51,770 nt of DNA from Paracoccus marcusii (GCF_006151785.1 NZ_VDDD01000007.1:1-51770); one strand, 5' to 3'. Counted from the stretch's first letter, positions 20,100 to 34,160 are shown. The notes: generated by a model not told the origin, from the letters alone. Numbers and translations are program-made.

Positions 20100-21089
20100 A
20101 TGCCCGACCCGATCAGTGATGCCGCGCGCCTTTCGGTCGCGCCGATGATGGACTGGACCGACCGCAACTGTCGGCGGTTCCACCGGCTGATGTCGCGCCG
20201 TGCGCTGCTGTACACCGAGATGGTGACCGCGCCGGCGATCATCCACGGCGACCGGCCGCGCCTGCTGGATCATGACGCCGCCGAACACCCGGTGGCGCTG
20301 CAATTGGGCGGATCGGACCCTGCGGAACTGGCCCAGGCCACGCGCCTGGCCGCCCCCTGGGGTTATGACGAGATCAACCTGAACTGCGGCTGTCCAAGCG
20401 ACCGGGTGCAGTCCGGCGCCTTTGGCGCAATCCTGATGACCACGCCGCAGGTGGTCGCCGATTGCGTGGCGGCCATGCAGGACGCCAGCGCCGTGCCCGT
20501 GACCGTCAAGTGCCGCATCGGGGTGGACGACCAGCAGGCCGAACAGGTGCTGCCCGAGTTTCTGGACATGCTGCAGCGCACGGGCGGCATCCGGCGGGTG
20601 ACGATCCACGCGCGCAAGGCCTGGCTCAAGGGCCTGAGCCCCAAGGAAAACCGCGAGGTCCCGCCGCTGGACTATCCGCTGGTCCACGCGATGAAGGCGC
20701 AGTTCCCGGCGCTGCATCTGTCGATCAACGGCGGCATCGCGACGCTGGATCAGGCCCGTGACCAGCTTGCTGTGATGGACGGGGCGATGATCGGCCGCGC
20801 GGCCTATCACGAACCGTGGAACATCCTGGGCGGCGCGGATGCGCTGTGGGGCGACGTTCCGCCCTTTGCCGCCCCGGCCGAGGTCGCCGTGGCGATGCGC
20901 CCGATGATCGTCGATCACATCGCCAAAGGCGGGCGGCTGCACCAGTTCACGCGGCACATGCTGGGCCTGTTCCACGGCCAGCCCGGCGCCCGCGCCTGGA
21001 AGCGCACCCTGTCCGAGGGGGCGTCCAAGGGCGGGATCGAGGTCTATGACGCGGCCCTGGCGCAGGTGACCGAGGCCGCGCCGGCCTAA
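20100..21089 (+). CDS. dusA: tRNA-dihydrouridine(20/20a) synthase DusA
   Basis: The 329-aa FMN enzyme starts SVAPMMDWTDRNCRRFHRLMSRRALLYTEMV, of which MMDWTDR is the DusA hallmark. It has the catalytic-Cys loop INLNCGCPSDRVQSG and the FMN-binding part SINGGIATLD and GAMIGRAAY. It reduces uridine 20/20a in the D-loop of tRNAs. The ATG at 20100 is chosen because upstream in-frame codons run through the tRNA gene. It lies 74 nt after tRNA-Val. Its TAA overlaps the stop of convergent mazG in CTAA (21086-21089). Confidence 0.97.
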   Translation: MPDPISDAARLSVAPMMDWTDRNCRRFHRLMSRRALLYTEMVTAPAIIHGDRPRLLDHDAAEHPVALQLGGSDPAELAQATRLAAPWGYDEINLNCGCPSDRVQSGAFGAILMTTPQVVADCVAAMQDASAVPVTVKCRIGVDDQQAEQVLPEFLDMLQRTGGIRRVTIHARKAWLKGLSPKENREVPPLDYPLVHAMKAQFPALHLSINGGIATLDQARDQLAVMDGAMIGRAAYHEPWNILGGADALWGDVPPFAAPAEVAVAMRPMIVDHIAKGGRLHQFTRHMLGLFHGQPGARAWKRTLSEGASKGGIEVYDAALAQVTEAAPA

Positions 21090-21892
21090 CCGGCGGTCTT
21101 CTCCGCGACCTTGGCCGCGTTCCACAGGCGGTCCATCTCGGCCAGGTCGCTGTCCTCGGGGCGGCGGCCGTCGGCGGCCAGCGCGGCCTCGATGGCAGCA
21201 AAGCGGCGCGTGAACTTGGCGTTGGCGCGGCGCAGGGCCAGTTCGGGGTCGATCTTCAGGTGGCGGCCCAGATTGGCCATGACGAACAGCAGGTCGCCGA
21301 ACTCCTCCTCCATCGCGTCGGGGCCCAGGGTGTCGCGGGCCTCGACCAACTCGGCCGTTTCCTCGGTGATCTTGTCCAGGACATCCGCAGGGCCGGGCCA
21401 GTCAAACCCCACGCGCGCCGCCCGGTTCTGCAGCTTAAGTGCCCGCGTCAGCGCGGGCAGACCCAGGGCAACCCCGTCCAGCGTGCCGCGTTCGGCCTTG
21501 CCGGCCCGTTCGACGGCCTTGATCGCCTCCCAGTCCTTGACCTGCTGTTCGGCGGACTTGTCGCGGGATTCGTCGCCGAAGACATGCGGATGCCGGAAGA
21601 TCAGCTTGTCGCTGATCGCGGCGGCACAGTCGGCGAAATCGAACATCCCGGCCTCGCGCGCCATCTGGGCGTGAAACACCACCTGAAGCAGCAGGTCGCC
21701 CAGCTCTCCGGGCAGCTCGTCCCAGGCTTGGCGCTGTATCGCGTCCTCGACCTCGTGGGCCTCCTCGATCGTGTAGGGCGCGATCGAAGCGAAGTCCTGT
21801 TCGATATCCCAGGGGCAGCCGGTCTTGGGGTCGCGCAGGGCGGCCATGATGTCCAGCAGACGCGTGATCTGCGCGGCGGGGTCGAGGGTCAT
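21086..21892 (-). CDS. mazG: Nucleoside triphosphate pyrophosphohydrolase MazG
   Basis: The 268-aa protein carries two MazG folds. The first has CPWDIEQDFASIAPYTIEEAHEVEDAI and GELGDLLLQVVFHA, with the EExxE and ExxD metal ligands; the second has ITEETAELVEA and EEEFGDLLFVMANL. It hydrolyses NTPs and dNTPs to monophosphates, clearing damaged nucleotides. The start MTLDPAAQITRLLDIM is the usual one; upstream in-frame codons overlap the M20 gene promoter region. The mazG and M20 starts are divergent across 64 nt. Confidence 0.97.
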   Translation of the reverse strand: MTLDPAAQITRLLDIMAALRDPKTGCPWDIEQDFASIAPYTIEEAHEVEDAIQRQAWDELPGELGDLLLQVVFHAQMAREAGMFDFADCAAAISDKLIFRHPHVFGDESRDKSAEQQVKDWEAIKAVERAGKAERGTLDGVALGLPALTRALKLQNRAARVGFDWPGPADVLDKITEETAELVEARDTLGPDAMEEEFGDLLFVMANLGRHLKIDPELALRRANAKFTRRFAAIEAALAADGRRPEDSDLAEMDRLWNAAKVAEKTAG

Positions 21893-21956
21893 TGCAATTC
21901 CCTTCGTCAGGCGGAAGATGGCCCATCGACTGCCACAGCATAAGGCCCAAGTCCAC

Positions 21957-23123
21957 ATGCCCGTTCTGAACCGCATCGCCGATTTCGCAGATCAGATGAC
22001 CGAATGGCGCCGCCACCTGCACCAGCATCCCGAACTGGGCTTCGACTGCGGCCAGACCGCCGCGTTCGTCGCGGCGCGCCTGCGCGAGTTCGACGTGGAC
22101 GAGATCCACGAGGGGATCGGCCGCACCGGAATCGTGGCGATCATCCGCGGGCAGGGAGAGGGCCCGACCATCGGCCTGCGCGCCGACATGGACGCCCTGC
22201 CCATGACCGAGACGACGGGCCTTCCCTGGGCCTCGACCGTGGCGGGGCGGATGCATGCCTGCGGGCATGACGGGCATACGACGATGCTGCTGGGGGCCGC
22301 GAAGTACCTGGCCGAGACGCGCAACTTTGCCGGCCGCGTCGCGCTGATCTTCCAGCCCGCCGAGGAGAACGGCGGCGGCGGCGACGCGATGGTCCAGGAC
22401 GGGATGATGGACCGCTTTGCCATCCAACGCGTCTTTGCGATGCACAACAATCCCGGCCAGCAGACCGGCAGCTTCCAGACCACCCCCGGTCCGATCATGG
22501 CCGCCGTCGACACGTTCGAGATCGACGTGCAGGGCCGCGGCGGGCATGGCGCGATGCCGCACCTGACCGCCGACCCGATCGTGGCCGCCGTGGCCGTGGT
22601 CGAGGCGATCCAGACGATCAGCAGCCGCAACCATCACACCGCCGACGACCTGGCCCTGTCGGTCACACAGATCCACACCGGCAGCGCCGACAACATCGTG
22701 CCGGACACGGCCTATATCTGCGGGACGGTGCGGACCTTTGCGCCGCATGTGCGCGACATGGTGCGCCGCCGCATGACCCAGATCTGCGACGGGCAGGCCC
22801 AGGCCTATGACGTGGAGATCCGCCTGAACTATCAGGAAGGCTATCCCGCGACGGTCAACGATGCCGAACAGACCGCCTTTGCCGTGCGCGTCGCCAAGGA
22901 GATCGCCGGCCCCGCCAATGTCGATCCCGACGCCGGCCGCGAGATGGGGGCCGAGGATTTCAGCTATATGCTGAACGCGCGGCCCGGCTGCTATCTGTTC
23001 CTGGGGCAGGGGGACGGCGCGGGGGTCCATCACCCGGCCTATGACTTCAACGATGCGATCTCTCCGGTCGGGGCCAGCTTCTTCGCGCGGCTGGTCGAAC
23101 GGGCGCAGCCGGCGCAACCCTGA
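21957..23123 (+). CDS. M20-family amidohydrolase (HipO-like)
   Basis: The 388-aa metallo-amidohydrolase has RRHLHQHPELGF at the N-terminus, GLRADMDALPMTE, the metal-binding HACGHDGHT, IFQPAEENGGGG with the catalytic Glu, and AMHNNPGQ. This is the hippurate hydrolase / amino-acid amidohydrolase group, which splits N-acyl amino acids; the substrate is not determined by these motifs. It is divergent from mazG and followed by a bulged hairpin that may terminate it. Confidence 0.94.
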   Translation: MPVLNRIADFADQMTEWRRHLHQHPELGFDCGQTAAFVAARLREFDVDEIHEGIGRTGIVAIIRGQGEGPTIGLRADMDALPMTETTGLPWASTVAGRMHACGHDGHTTMLLGAAKYLAETRNFAGRVALIFQPAEENGGGGDAMVQDGMMDRFAIQRVFAMHNNPGQQTGSFQTTPGPIMAAVDTFEIDVQGRGGHGAMPHLTADPIVAAVAVVEAIQTISSRNHHTADDLALSVTQIHTGSADNIVPDTAYICGTVRTFAPHVRDMVRRRMTQICDGQAQAYDVEIRLNYQEGYPATVNDAEQTAFAVRVAKEIAGPANVDPDAGREMGAEDFSYMLNARPGCYLFLGQGDGAGVHHPAYDFNDAISPVGASFFARLVERAQPAQP

Positions 23124-23136
23124 TCACAAGGACGTT

Positions 23137-23161
23137 CGCCGCCCTTGCCAGCAAGGCGGCG
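23137..23161 (+). terminator. Possible terminator after the M20 gene
   Basis: CGCCGCCCTTGC pairs with GCAAGGCGGCG, 11 bp with one bulged C and a very short loop. Only CTTTCTT follows shortly after, so termination would be weak or Rho-assisted. Confidence 0.45.
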
Positions 23162-23170
23162 GGCGCTTTC

Positions 23171-23199
23171 TTGCCAAGGGCGGACAGCGCGGCTAGGTT
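23171..23199 (+). promoter_or_regulatory. Candidate promoter of the yajC-sec-ccm operon
   Basis: TTGCCA (23171-23176) and TAGGTT (23194-23199) are 17 nt apart, 55 nt before the yajC start. No equally good promoter is seen between yajC and ccmG. Confidence 0.45.
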
Positions 23200-23253
23200 G
23201 CGCGCCAATCCTGACGCGGCCCCGGTCGCGCCCCCAGACCGAAAGGACCCTTG

Positions 23254-23586
23254 ATGTTCGTGACCCCCGCCTATGCCCAAGCCGCCGGCGGCGCCGGTGC
23301 CGGTGCTGCATTCGCGCAGTTCATCCCGCTGATCCTGATCTTCGCGATCATGTACTTCCTGATGATCCGCCCCCAGCAGAAGCGTCTGAAGGCACATCGC
23401 ACGATGGTCGAGAACGTCAAGAAGGGCGACCGCGTCGTCACCCAGGGCGGCATCCTGGGCAAGGTCGTGTCGGTGGGCGAGGACGAGCTGGAGGTCGAGA
23501 TCGCGACCGGCGTGCGTGTCCGCGTGATCCGCAGCACCCTGGCACAGGTCGTCACCAAGACCGAACCTGTCGCCGCAAACAGCTGA
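23254..23586 (+). CDS. yajC: Sec translocase accessory subunit YajC
   Basis: The 110-aa protein has one membrane segment (about 20-38), then the conserved MIRPQQKRLKAH and VENVKKGDRVVTQGGILGKV. YajC joins SecD and SecF at the SecYEG translocon. ATG 23254 is preceded by GAAAGGA; the adjacent TTG at 23251 could also initiate. secD follows after 16 nt. Confidence 0.97.
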   Translation: MFVTPAYAQAAGGAGAGAAFAQFIPLILIFAIMYFLMIRPQQKRLKAHRTMVENVKKGDRVVTQGGILGKVVSVGEDELEVEIATGVRVRVIRSTLAQVVTKTEPVAANS

Positions 23587-23602
23587 AAAGGCCCTAGCCA
23601 AG

Positions 23603-25267
<1,665 letters not shown>

Positions 25268-25280
25268 GGGGGACGCAATC

Positions 25281-26267
25281 ATGGCCTTCCGTCTGAAACT
25301 GGTCCCCGACGTCACCCGGATCGACTTCTTCCGCTGGCAATGGCTGACCGTCGGGGCGTCCGCCGTGGCGGTGGTCGTGTCGATCCTGGCCACGATCCTC
25401 ATGGGGCTGAACTACGGCATCGACTTCCGGGGCGGCACGACGATCCGCACCGAAAGCACCACCGCCTTCGACATCGGCGACTATCGCCAAGCGCTGGACG
25501 GCATGGGGTTCAGCGACGTCTCGATCACCGAGGTGTTCGACCCGTCCTTCGGGGCCGACCGCCACGTCGCCATGGTCCGCATCGGCACCACGGACGAGGC
25601 GGGATCGGTCTCTCCCGAGCAGCTGGCCGAGGTCGAGGCCGCGTTGCAGCAGGTCGATCCGCAGGTGACCTTCGCCTCGGTCGAATCCGTCGGACCCAAG
25701 GTGTCGGCCGAACTGATCCGCACCGCCATCATGGCGGTGGCGGCGGCGACCGTGGGCATCCTTCTCTACATCTGGCTGCGGTTCGAATGGCAGTTCGCGG
25801 TCGGCGCGGTGGTGTCGCTTCTGCATGACATCATCCTGACCGTCGGCGTCTTCGCGCTGTTCCAGATGAAGTTCGACCTGACGACCATCGCGGCGCTGCT
25901 GACGACATTGGGCTTCTCGGTCAACGACACCGTCGTGGTCTTCGACCGGCTGAGGGAGAACCTGATCAAGTTCAAGACGATGAAGCTGATCGACGTCATG
26001 AACCTGACCGTGAACGAGACGCTGTCGCGGACCGTCATGACCGCGGTGACCACCGCCATCGCTCTGACCGCGATGCTGGTCCTGGGCGGCGACGTGGTGC
26101 GCGGGTTCGTCTTCGCGATGCTGTGGGGCGTGTTCGTGGGCACCTATTCCACGGTCTATGTCGCCAAAAGCGTCGTTCTGTGGCTGGGCGTGAAACGCGA
26201 CTGGTCCAAGGATGGCGACGGTCCCAAGAAGAACGTGTCCCCCTTCGAGGGCGCCGAGGAGGTCTGA
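25281..26267 (+). CDS. secF: Protein translocase subunit SecF
   Basis: The 328-aa partner of SecD has the [10 protein letters not shown] motif after TM1 and [17 protein letters not shown] in the membrane domain. It lacks a SecD fusion; the two genes are separate. The C-terminal tail is hydrophilic. The stop TGA shares one base with the next ATG (TGATG), so the following gene is coupled. Confidence 0.98.
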   Translation: MAFRLKLVPDVTRIDFFRWQWLTVGASAVAVVVSILATILMGLNYGIDFRGGTTIRTESTTAFDIGDYRQALDGMGFSDVSITEVFDPSFGADRHVAMVRIGTTDEAGSVSPEQLAEVEAALQQVDPQVTFASVESVGPKVSAELIRTAIMAVAAATVGILLYIWLRFEWQFAVGAVVSLLHDIILTVGVFALFQMKFDLTTIAALLTTLGFSVNDTVVVFDRLRENLIKFKTMKLIDVMNLTVNETLSRTVMTAVTTAIALTAMLVLGGDVVRGFVFAMLWGVFVGTYSTVYVAKSVVLWLGVKRDWSKDGDGPKKNVSPFEGAEEV

Positions 26268-26623
26268 TGCCCGCCCTGACGCCCACGGATTTCACCGGCC
26301 AGAACGCGGTCGACGGCTATGGACCCGGCTTCTTCCGCATTGCCGGAAAGGTCCAACAGGGTCCGCAGGTGGTCGAGGCCGATCGCGTGACGCCCTGGGG
26401 CGGGCTGGACGATCCCGGCCCGCTGCTGGCGCTGGCCGGGCACGTGGACGTGCTGTTCCTGGGCCTCGGGGCGCACGTCGGCTATGCCCCGCGCGACCTG
26501 GCGGCGCAGCTGGACGCGCTTGGCGTGCGGGTCGAGGCGATGGCCTCGGCCACCGCGGCACGCACCTACAACGTCACCCTGTCCGAAGGGCGGCGCGTCG
26601 CCTGCGCCCTGATCCCCGTGTGA
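26267..26623 (+). CDS. Mth938/DUF498-family protein, NDUFAF3-like
   Basis: The 118-aa protein has [36 protein letters not shown] and [29 protein letters not shown], the DUF498 pattern. The human family member NDUFAF3 is an assembly factor for complex I. Here it is coupled to secF at its start and to ccmA at its end (GTGTGA). A role in placing respiratory subunits at the membrane is suggested by family and context but not shown. Confidence 0.88.
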   Translation: MPALTPTDFTGQNAVDGYGPGFFRIAGKVQQGPQVVEADRVTPWGGLDDPGPLLALAGHVDVLFLGLGAHVGYAPRDLAAQLDALGVRVEAMASATAARTYNVTLSEGRRVACALIPV

Positions 26624-27252
26624 GCCTGCTGGCCGTCCATGACCTTGCCGTCGCGCGCGGAGGTCTGCGGACGGTCGAGGGCGTCAGCTTTGCTCTGGAC
26701 CCCGGTCAGGCGCTGATCCTGCGCGGCCCGAACGGGCTGGGCAAGACCACGCTGCTGCGCACGGTCGCGGGGCTGCAATCCCCCGTCGCAGGGCGGATCG
26801 ACATGGCCGACGACGTCGTCGCCTATGCCGCCCATGCCGACGGGCTGAAACCGGCCCTGACGGCGCGCGAGAACCTGACATTCTGGGCGCGGGTCTTTGG
26901 CGGGCAGGGCGTCGATCGGGCCTTGGCCGCGATGGACCTGACCACGCTGGCCACGCGTCCCGCCGCGGCGCTGTCGGCGGGGCAGAAACGCAGACTGGGG
27001 CTGGCGCGACTGCTGGTCACAGGCCGTCCGCTGTGGGTGCTGGACGAGCCGACGGTGTCGCTGGATGCCGCCTCGGTCGCGCGCTTCGCGCAGGTGGTGG
27101 CCGACCATCTGGGGCAGGGCGGTGCGGCGCTGATCGCCACGCATATCGACCTGACCCTGCCGCAGGCGCGCGTCCTGGACCTGACCCCGTTCCGCGCCCG
27201 GCCCGGCGCGCCCGTCGCGCGGCCGTCCGGCTTCAACGAGGCGTTCGGATGA
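26620..27252 (+). CDS. ccmA: Haem exporter ATP-binding protein CcmA
   Basis: The 210-aa ABC ATPase has Walker [12 protein letters not shown], signature [14 protein letters not shown], Walker [13 protein letters not shown] and the switch His in LIATHIDL. With CcmB it forms the transporter that releases holo-CcmE during cytochrome c maturation. It must start with GTG at 26620 ([11 protein letters not shown]), overlapping the previous stop in GTGA; no usable ATG exists. It overlaps ccmB in ATGA. Confidence 0.96.
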   Translation: MSLLAVHDLAVARGGLRTVEGVSFALDPGQALILRGPNGLGKTTLLRTVAGLQSPVAGRIDMADDVVAYAAHADGLKPALTARENLTFWARVFGGQGVDRALAAMDLTTLATRPAAALSAGQKRRLGLARLLVTGRPLWVLDEPTVSLDAASVARFAQVVADHLGQGGAALIATHIDLTLPQARVLDLTPFRARPGAPVARPSGFNEAFG

Positions 27253-27905
27253 TCGCGCTCTTGATCCGCGACCTGCGTCTGGCCACGCGGGCGGGCGGCG
27301 GATTCGGCCTGGGCGTCGCGTTCTTCCTGATCCTGTCGGCGCTGGTGCCCTTTGGTGTCGGTCCGGACCGCGCCACGCTGGCCCCCGTGGCGCCGGGCAT
27401 CCTGTGGGTCGGGGCGCTGCTGGCATGCCTTCTGTCGCTGGATCGCATCTTTGCGCTGGATCACGAGGACGGCAGCCTGGACCTGCTGGCCACCGCCCCC
27501 CTGCCGCTGGAGGGGGCGGTCGCGATCAAGGCTCTGGCCCATTGGATCACCACCGGCCTGCCGCTGGTGCTGGCCGCCCCGATCTTCGGGCTGCTGCTGC
27601 ACCTGCCGCTGCAGGCCGTGCCGGCGCTGGTGCTGTCGCTGGCCCTGGGCACGCCGGCGCTGTCGATGCTGGGGGCCTTCGGGGCGGCGATCACCGTCGG
27701 TCTGCGCCGGGGGGGGCTGCTTTTGTCGCTGTTGGTCCTGCCGCTGTATATCCCCACACTGATCTTCGGCGCCGAGATCACCCGCCGCGGGGTCGAGGGG
27801 CAGGCCATCGGCACGCCGCTGGTGTTCCTGGCGGGCATCACGCTGGCGGTGCTGGCGCTGATCCCGCTGGCGGCAGCGGCGGCGCTGCGCGTCAATCTGC
27901 GGTGA
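27249..27905 (+). CDS. ccmB: Haem exporter membrane protein CcmB
   Basis: The 218-aa protein has about six membrane segments, with [19 protein letters not shown] and [20 protein letters not shown] typical of CcmB. It is the permease partner of CcmA. The start overlaps the ccmA stop by 4 nt. It is followed by 43 nt before ccmC, the only sizeable gap in this part of the operon. Confidence 0.96.
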   Translation: MIALLIRDLRLATRAGGGFGLGVAFFLILSALVPFGVGPDRATLAPVAPGILWVGALLACLLSLDRIFALDHEDGSLDLLATAPLPLEGAVAIKALAHWITTGLPLVLAAPIFGLLLHLPLQAVPALVLSLALGTPALSMLGAFGAAITVGLRRGGLLLSLLVLPLYIPTLIFGAEITRRGVEGQAIGTPLVFLAGITLAVLALIPLAAAAALRVNLR

Positions 27906-27948
27906 GACGCCCTTGAGGGCGCGGGGAAAACAGGGAATACACGGACAC

Positions 27949-28674
27949 ATGTCGATCTGGGAATACGCAAACCCCGCCAAGTTCATGCGCACCACCGAAG
28001 GGGCCTTGCCCTGGCTGGTCGGCAGCGCCGCGATCTGCTGCGTGGGCGGGGTGGTCTGGGGCTTCATGACGCCCGAGGATTTCCGCCAGGGATCGACGGT
28101 CAAGATTGTCTTCCTGCACGTGCCCGCCGCGATGATGGCCATCAACATCTGGGTGATGATGCTGGTCGCGTCGCTGATCTGGATCATCCGCCGCCACCAT
28201 GTCAGCGCGCTGGCCGCCCGGGCCGCGGCCCCCATCGGGGCGGTGATGACACTGATCGCGCTGGCGACCGGGGCCATCTGGGGTCAACCGATGTGGGGGA
28301 CGTGGTGGGAATGGGACCCGCGCCTGACCTCGTTCCTGATCCTGTTCCTGTTCTACATCGGCTATATCGCGCTCTGGGCATCGGTCGAGGATCCCGACAG
28401 CGCCGCCGACCTGACGGGCGTACTGTGCCTGGTGGGGTCGGTCTTTGCCCTGCTGTCACGCTATGCGGTGCTGTTCTGGAACCAAGGCCTGCACCAGGGC
28501 GCCAGCCTGTCCGTCGCCCCGGGAGAGCGGATGTCGGCCGTCTATCGCCACCCGCTGTACCTGTCGATGCTGGGGTTCTTCCTGCTGACGCTGGCGCTGA
28601 TCCTGATCCGCACCCGAACCGAAATCCGCAAGCGCCGCCTGGCCGCGCTGCAAGCCAGGGAGATGCGCGCATGA
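27949..28674 (+). CDS. ccmC: Haem-handling protein CcmC
   Basis: The 241-aa six-helix protein has the haem-binding WGTWWEWDPRLTS (Trp119-Asp123 region), periplasmic His57 in FLHVPAAMM and a second His in GLHQGASLS. CcmC loads haem onto CcmE. The start MSIWEYANPAKF is standard. Its stop overlaps ccmD in ATGA. Confidence 0.97.
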   Translation: MSIWEYANPAKFMRTTEGALPWLVGSAAICCVGGVVWGFMTPEDFRQGSTVKIVFLHVPAAMMAINIWVMMLVASLIWIIRRHHVSALAARAAAPIGAVMTLIALATGAIWGQPMWGTWWEWDPRLTSFLILFLFYIGYIALWASVEDPDSAADLTGVLCLVGSVFALLSRYAVLFWNQGLHQGASLSVAPGERMSAVYRHPLYLSMLGFFLLTLALILIRTRTEIRKRRLAALQAREMRA

Positions 28675-28814
28675 TCGATCTTGGACGGTATGCCGGCACC
28701 GTGCTGGCCGCCTATGGGGTCAGCATCGTGCTGATCGCGGGGCTGGTCTGGCACACCGTCGCGGCCAATGCCCGCGCCCGCCGCGCCCTGCAGGAGTTCG
28801 AGCGCAATGGCTAG
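28671..28814 (+). CDS. ccmD: Haem exporter small subunit CcmD
   Basis: The 47-aa protein is one membrane helix (YGVSIVLIAGLVWHTVAANA) with a basic C-terminus (RARRALQEFERNG), the usual CcmD form. It connects CcmABC with CcmE. It overlaps ccmC by 4 nt and ccmG by 8 nt. Confidence 0.93.
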   Translation: MIDLGRYAGTVLAAYGVSIVLIAGLVWHTVAANARARRALQEFERNG

Positions 28815-29349
28815 GATCGCGCCGCTGATGCTGCTGCCCCCGCTGGCCTTCGCGGCGCTGGCCGCGACCTTCCTGTGGGGCATGAACCGCGATGATCCTG
28901 GCAGCGTACCGTCGGCCATGATCGGGCGTCAGGCGCCGCCCGTGCCGGCCACGACGCTGCCCGGCAAGACCCAGCTGACCGACGCGATGCTGCGCGAGCC
29001 GGGGGTCAAGCTGGTGAACTTCTGGGCCAGCTGGTGCCCGCCCTGCCGGATCGAACATCCGACCCTGATGGCGCTGTCCGCACAGCTGCCCGTCTATGGC
29101 GTCGATCTGCGCGATGTCGAGGCCAACGCGCTGCAGTTCCTGTCTGCCGACGGCGACCCCTTCGCGGCGCTGGCGACCGATCCGCGCGGACGGGCAGCCA
29201 TCGACTGGGGCGTGACCGCGCCGCCGGAAACCTTCATCGTCGATGGCGACGGGACGGTTCTGTACCGGTTCGCCGGCCCGCTGGTCGATGCCGATTACCA
29301 GACGCGATTCCTGCCGGAACTGGAACGCGCATTGGCCGACCAGGACTAG
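28807..29349 (+). CDS. ccmG: Cytochrome c maturation thioredoxin CcmG/DsbE
   Basis: The 180-aa protein has an N-terminal membrane anchor and a periplasmic thioredoxin fold with WASWCPPCRIEHP (Cys77, Cys80) and the cis-Pro segment VTAPPETFIVDG. It reduces apocytochrome c thiols before haem attachment. Electrons would come from CcdA, encoded at 40877 in this window. It is the last gene of the operon seen here; ccmE, ccmF and ccmH are not in the window. Confidence 0.97.
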   Translation: MARIAPLMLLPPLAFAALAATFLWGMNRDDPGSVPSAMIGRQAPPVPATTLPGKTQLTDAMLREPGVKLVNFWASWCPPCRIEHPTLMALSAQLPVYGVDLRDVEANALQFLSADGDPFAALATDPRGRAAIDWGVTAPPETFIVDGDGTVLYRFAGPLVDADYQTRFLPELERALADQD

Positions 29350-29354
29350 GCCGC

Positions 29355-29383
29355 TTGCACCCAGTCCCCTTGCGCGACATGCT
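29355..29383 (+). promoter_or_regulatory. Candidate promoter of ggt
   Basis: TTGCAC (29355-29360) and CATGCT (29378-29383) are 17 nt apart, 35 nt before the start codon. The -10 is weak. Confidence 0.3.
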
Positions 29384-29418
29384 GACCCAAAGGCACGCAC
29401 AAATAAGGGAGACGGCAG

Positions 29419-31224
29419 ATGACACGGACAGGTCTGGCACTGGCGCTGCTGATGGGCAGCACCACCTGGGGCATGGCCCAGCAGGCGACCGATGCGATCG
29501 CGCCCGAGGCCGCGTCGGGCACGCAGGTCGCGACCGAAGGCTTTGGTGATCTGACGCAGGCCGCCCGCGACGGGCTGGCCGCCAAGGCCGAGGGTCGCCC
29601 GGTTACCGCCCCCGACTGGATGATCAGCGCCGCCCACCCGCTGGCCGTGCAGGCCGGCGCCCGCGTGTTGGAACAGGGCGGCAGCGCGGCCGACGCGATG
29701 GTCGCGGTCCAGGTCGTGCTGGGCCTGGTGGAACCGCAAAGCTCCGGCTTGGGCGGCGGGGCGTTTCTTGTCTGGTACGACGCCGCCACGGGCGAGGTGA
29801 CCACGCTGGACGGCCGAGAGACCGCACCGATGGCCGTGACCCCCACGCTGTTCCAGGATGACGAGGGTCAGCCGCTGGACTTCATGGAGGCGGTGGTGGG
29901 CGGTCGGTCCGTCGGTACCCCCGGCACGCCGCGCCTGTTGGAGACCGCGCACCGCAAATGGGGTCGCGCCAACTGGGCCGGGCTGTTCCAGGACGGCATC
30001 GATCTGGCCCAGAACGGGTTCACGGTGTCGCCGCGGCTGGCCTCGCTGGTCGCGTCCGAAGGCGATGCCCTGGCCCGCTATCCGGCGACGACGGACTATT
30101 TCTTTCCGGGCGGTCAACCCGTCGCGCAGGGGGCGACGCTGACCAACCCCGCCTATGCCGACACGCTGCGGGCGCTGGCCCGCGACGGTGCGGATGCCTT
30201 CTATGACGGTCCCATCGCGGACCAGATCGTCGCGGCGGTCCGCGGGGCCGAGGATAATCCCGGCCTTTTGACGCGGTCAGACCTGTCGGCCTATCGCGTC
30301 GTGGAGCGTCCGGCGGTCTGCGTCGAGTATCGCGATCACGACGTCTGCGGCATGGGGCCGCCGTCCTCCGGGGGGCTGACGGTGGGGCAGATCCTGGGGA
30401 TGCTGGGCGGCTATGACCTGGCTTCGCTTGGCGCCGAAAGCCCCGAGGCGTGGCGCCTGCTCGGCGACGCCTCGCGACTGGCCTTCGCCGATCGGGGCCG
30501 CTTCATGGCGGATGCCGATCATGTGGCTATGCCGACCCAAGGGTTGATCGACCCGGCCTATCTGGACGAACGCGCCGCCCTGCTGCAGGGCGACGACAGC
30601 CTGCCCGAGGTCAGCGCCGGCCAGCCTAGGTGGAGCCATGCCGCCCTGTGGGGCCAGGACAGCGCGCTGGAACTGCCCTCGACCACCCATATCTCGATCG
30701 TGGATGGCGACGGGAATGCGCTGTCGATGACCACCACCATCGAGAACGGTTTCGGATCGCGGGTGATGGCGGCGGGGTTCCTGCTGAACAACGAGCTGAC
30801 CGATTTCAGCTTCGAGACGCATGATGCGGACGGCTGGCCCATCGCCAATGCCATCGCGCCGGGCAAGCGGCCGCGGTCGTCGATGGCGCCGACCATCGTG
30901 CTGAAGGACGACGCCCCGGTGATGGTGATCGGATCGCCGGGCGGCAGCCGCATCATCGGCTATGTCGCGCGGGCGATCGTGGCGCATCTGGACTGGGGTC
31001 TGGACATCCAGGCCGCCGTGGCCGGGCCGAACCTGGTGAACCGTTTCGGCCCGATGGACGTCGAGGCGGGGCTGCCCGCGGCCTTGACCGACGGGTTGAC
31101 CGCGATGGGGTTCGAGCTGAACGAGACCGAGCTGACGTCGGGCCTGCAGGGGATCGTGATCACCCCCGACGGGTTGCAGGGCGGCGCCGACCCGCGCCGC
31201 GAGGGTGTCGCCATCGGCGGCTGA
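29419..31224 (+). CDS. ggt: Gamma-glutamyltransferase
   Basis: The 601-aa precursor has a signal peptide (MTRTGLALALLMGSTTWGMA), placing it in the periplasm. GGT proenzymes cut themselves before a catalytic Thr; here that is Thr422 in STTHISIVDGDGNALS, giving a large and a small subunit. Other marks are GLGGGAFLVWYD with DGRETAP, and GSPGGSRIIGY in the small subunit. It removes gamma-glutamyl groups from glutathione and similar compounds. It follows ccmG by 69 nt and ends at a shared terminator with acnA. Confidence 0.96.
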   Translation: MTRTGLALALLMGSTTWGMAQQATDAIAPEAASGTQVATEGFGDLTQAARDGLAAKAEGRPVTAPDWMISAAHPLAVQAGARVLEQGGSAADAMVAVQVVLGLVEPQSSGLGGGAFLVWYDAATGEVTTLDGRETAPMAVTPTLFQDDEGQPLDFMEAVVGGRSVGTPGTPRLLETAHRKWGRANWAGLFQDGIDLAQNGFTVSPRLASLVASEGDALARYPATTDYFFPGGQPVAQGATLTNPAYADTLRALARDGADAFYDGPIADQIVAAVRGAEDNPGLLTRSDLSAYRVVERPAVCVEYRDHDVCGMGPPSSGGLTVGQILGMLGGYDLASLGAESPEAWRLLGDASRLAFADRGRFMADADHVAMPTQGLIDPAYLDERAALLQGDDSLPEVSAGQPRWSHAALWGQDSALELPSTTHISIVDGDGNALSMTTTIENGFGSRVMAAGFLLNNELTDFSFETHDADGWPIANAIAPGKRPRSSMAPTIVLKDDAPVMVIGSPGGSRIIGYVARAIVAHLDWGLDIQAAVAGPNLVNRFGPMDVEAGLPAALTDGLTAMGFELNETELTSGLQGIVITPDGLQGGADPRREGVAIGG

Positions 31225-31331
31225 TCCGCGCCGGGCGGGGGGCTGTCCGCGCGTCGGTCCTCGCGGGGCTTCCGGCAGCAAAGATGCCCGCCCCGCCGTG
31301 GTCGGCGCCCATCTTGGCCTTGGTCATGAAA

Positions 31332-31364
31332 AAACCCCCGGCGCGGTGCCGGGGGTTTCCTTTT
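31332..31364. terminator. Bidirectional terminator between ggt and acnA
   Basis: AAACCCCCGGC and GCCGGGGGTTT form an 11-bp stem with a 5-nt loop. On the plus strand the right arm's TTT, CC and TTTT follow; on the minus strand a run of six T includes the arm. It suits both convergent genes. Confidence 0.9.
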
Positions 31365-31379
31365 CGCAGCGCGGGCCGA

Positions 31380-34160
<2,781 letters not shown>

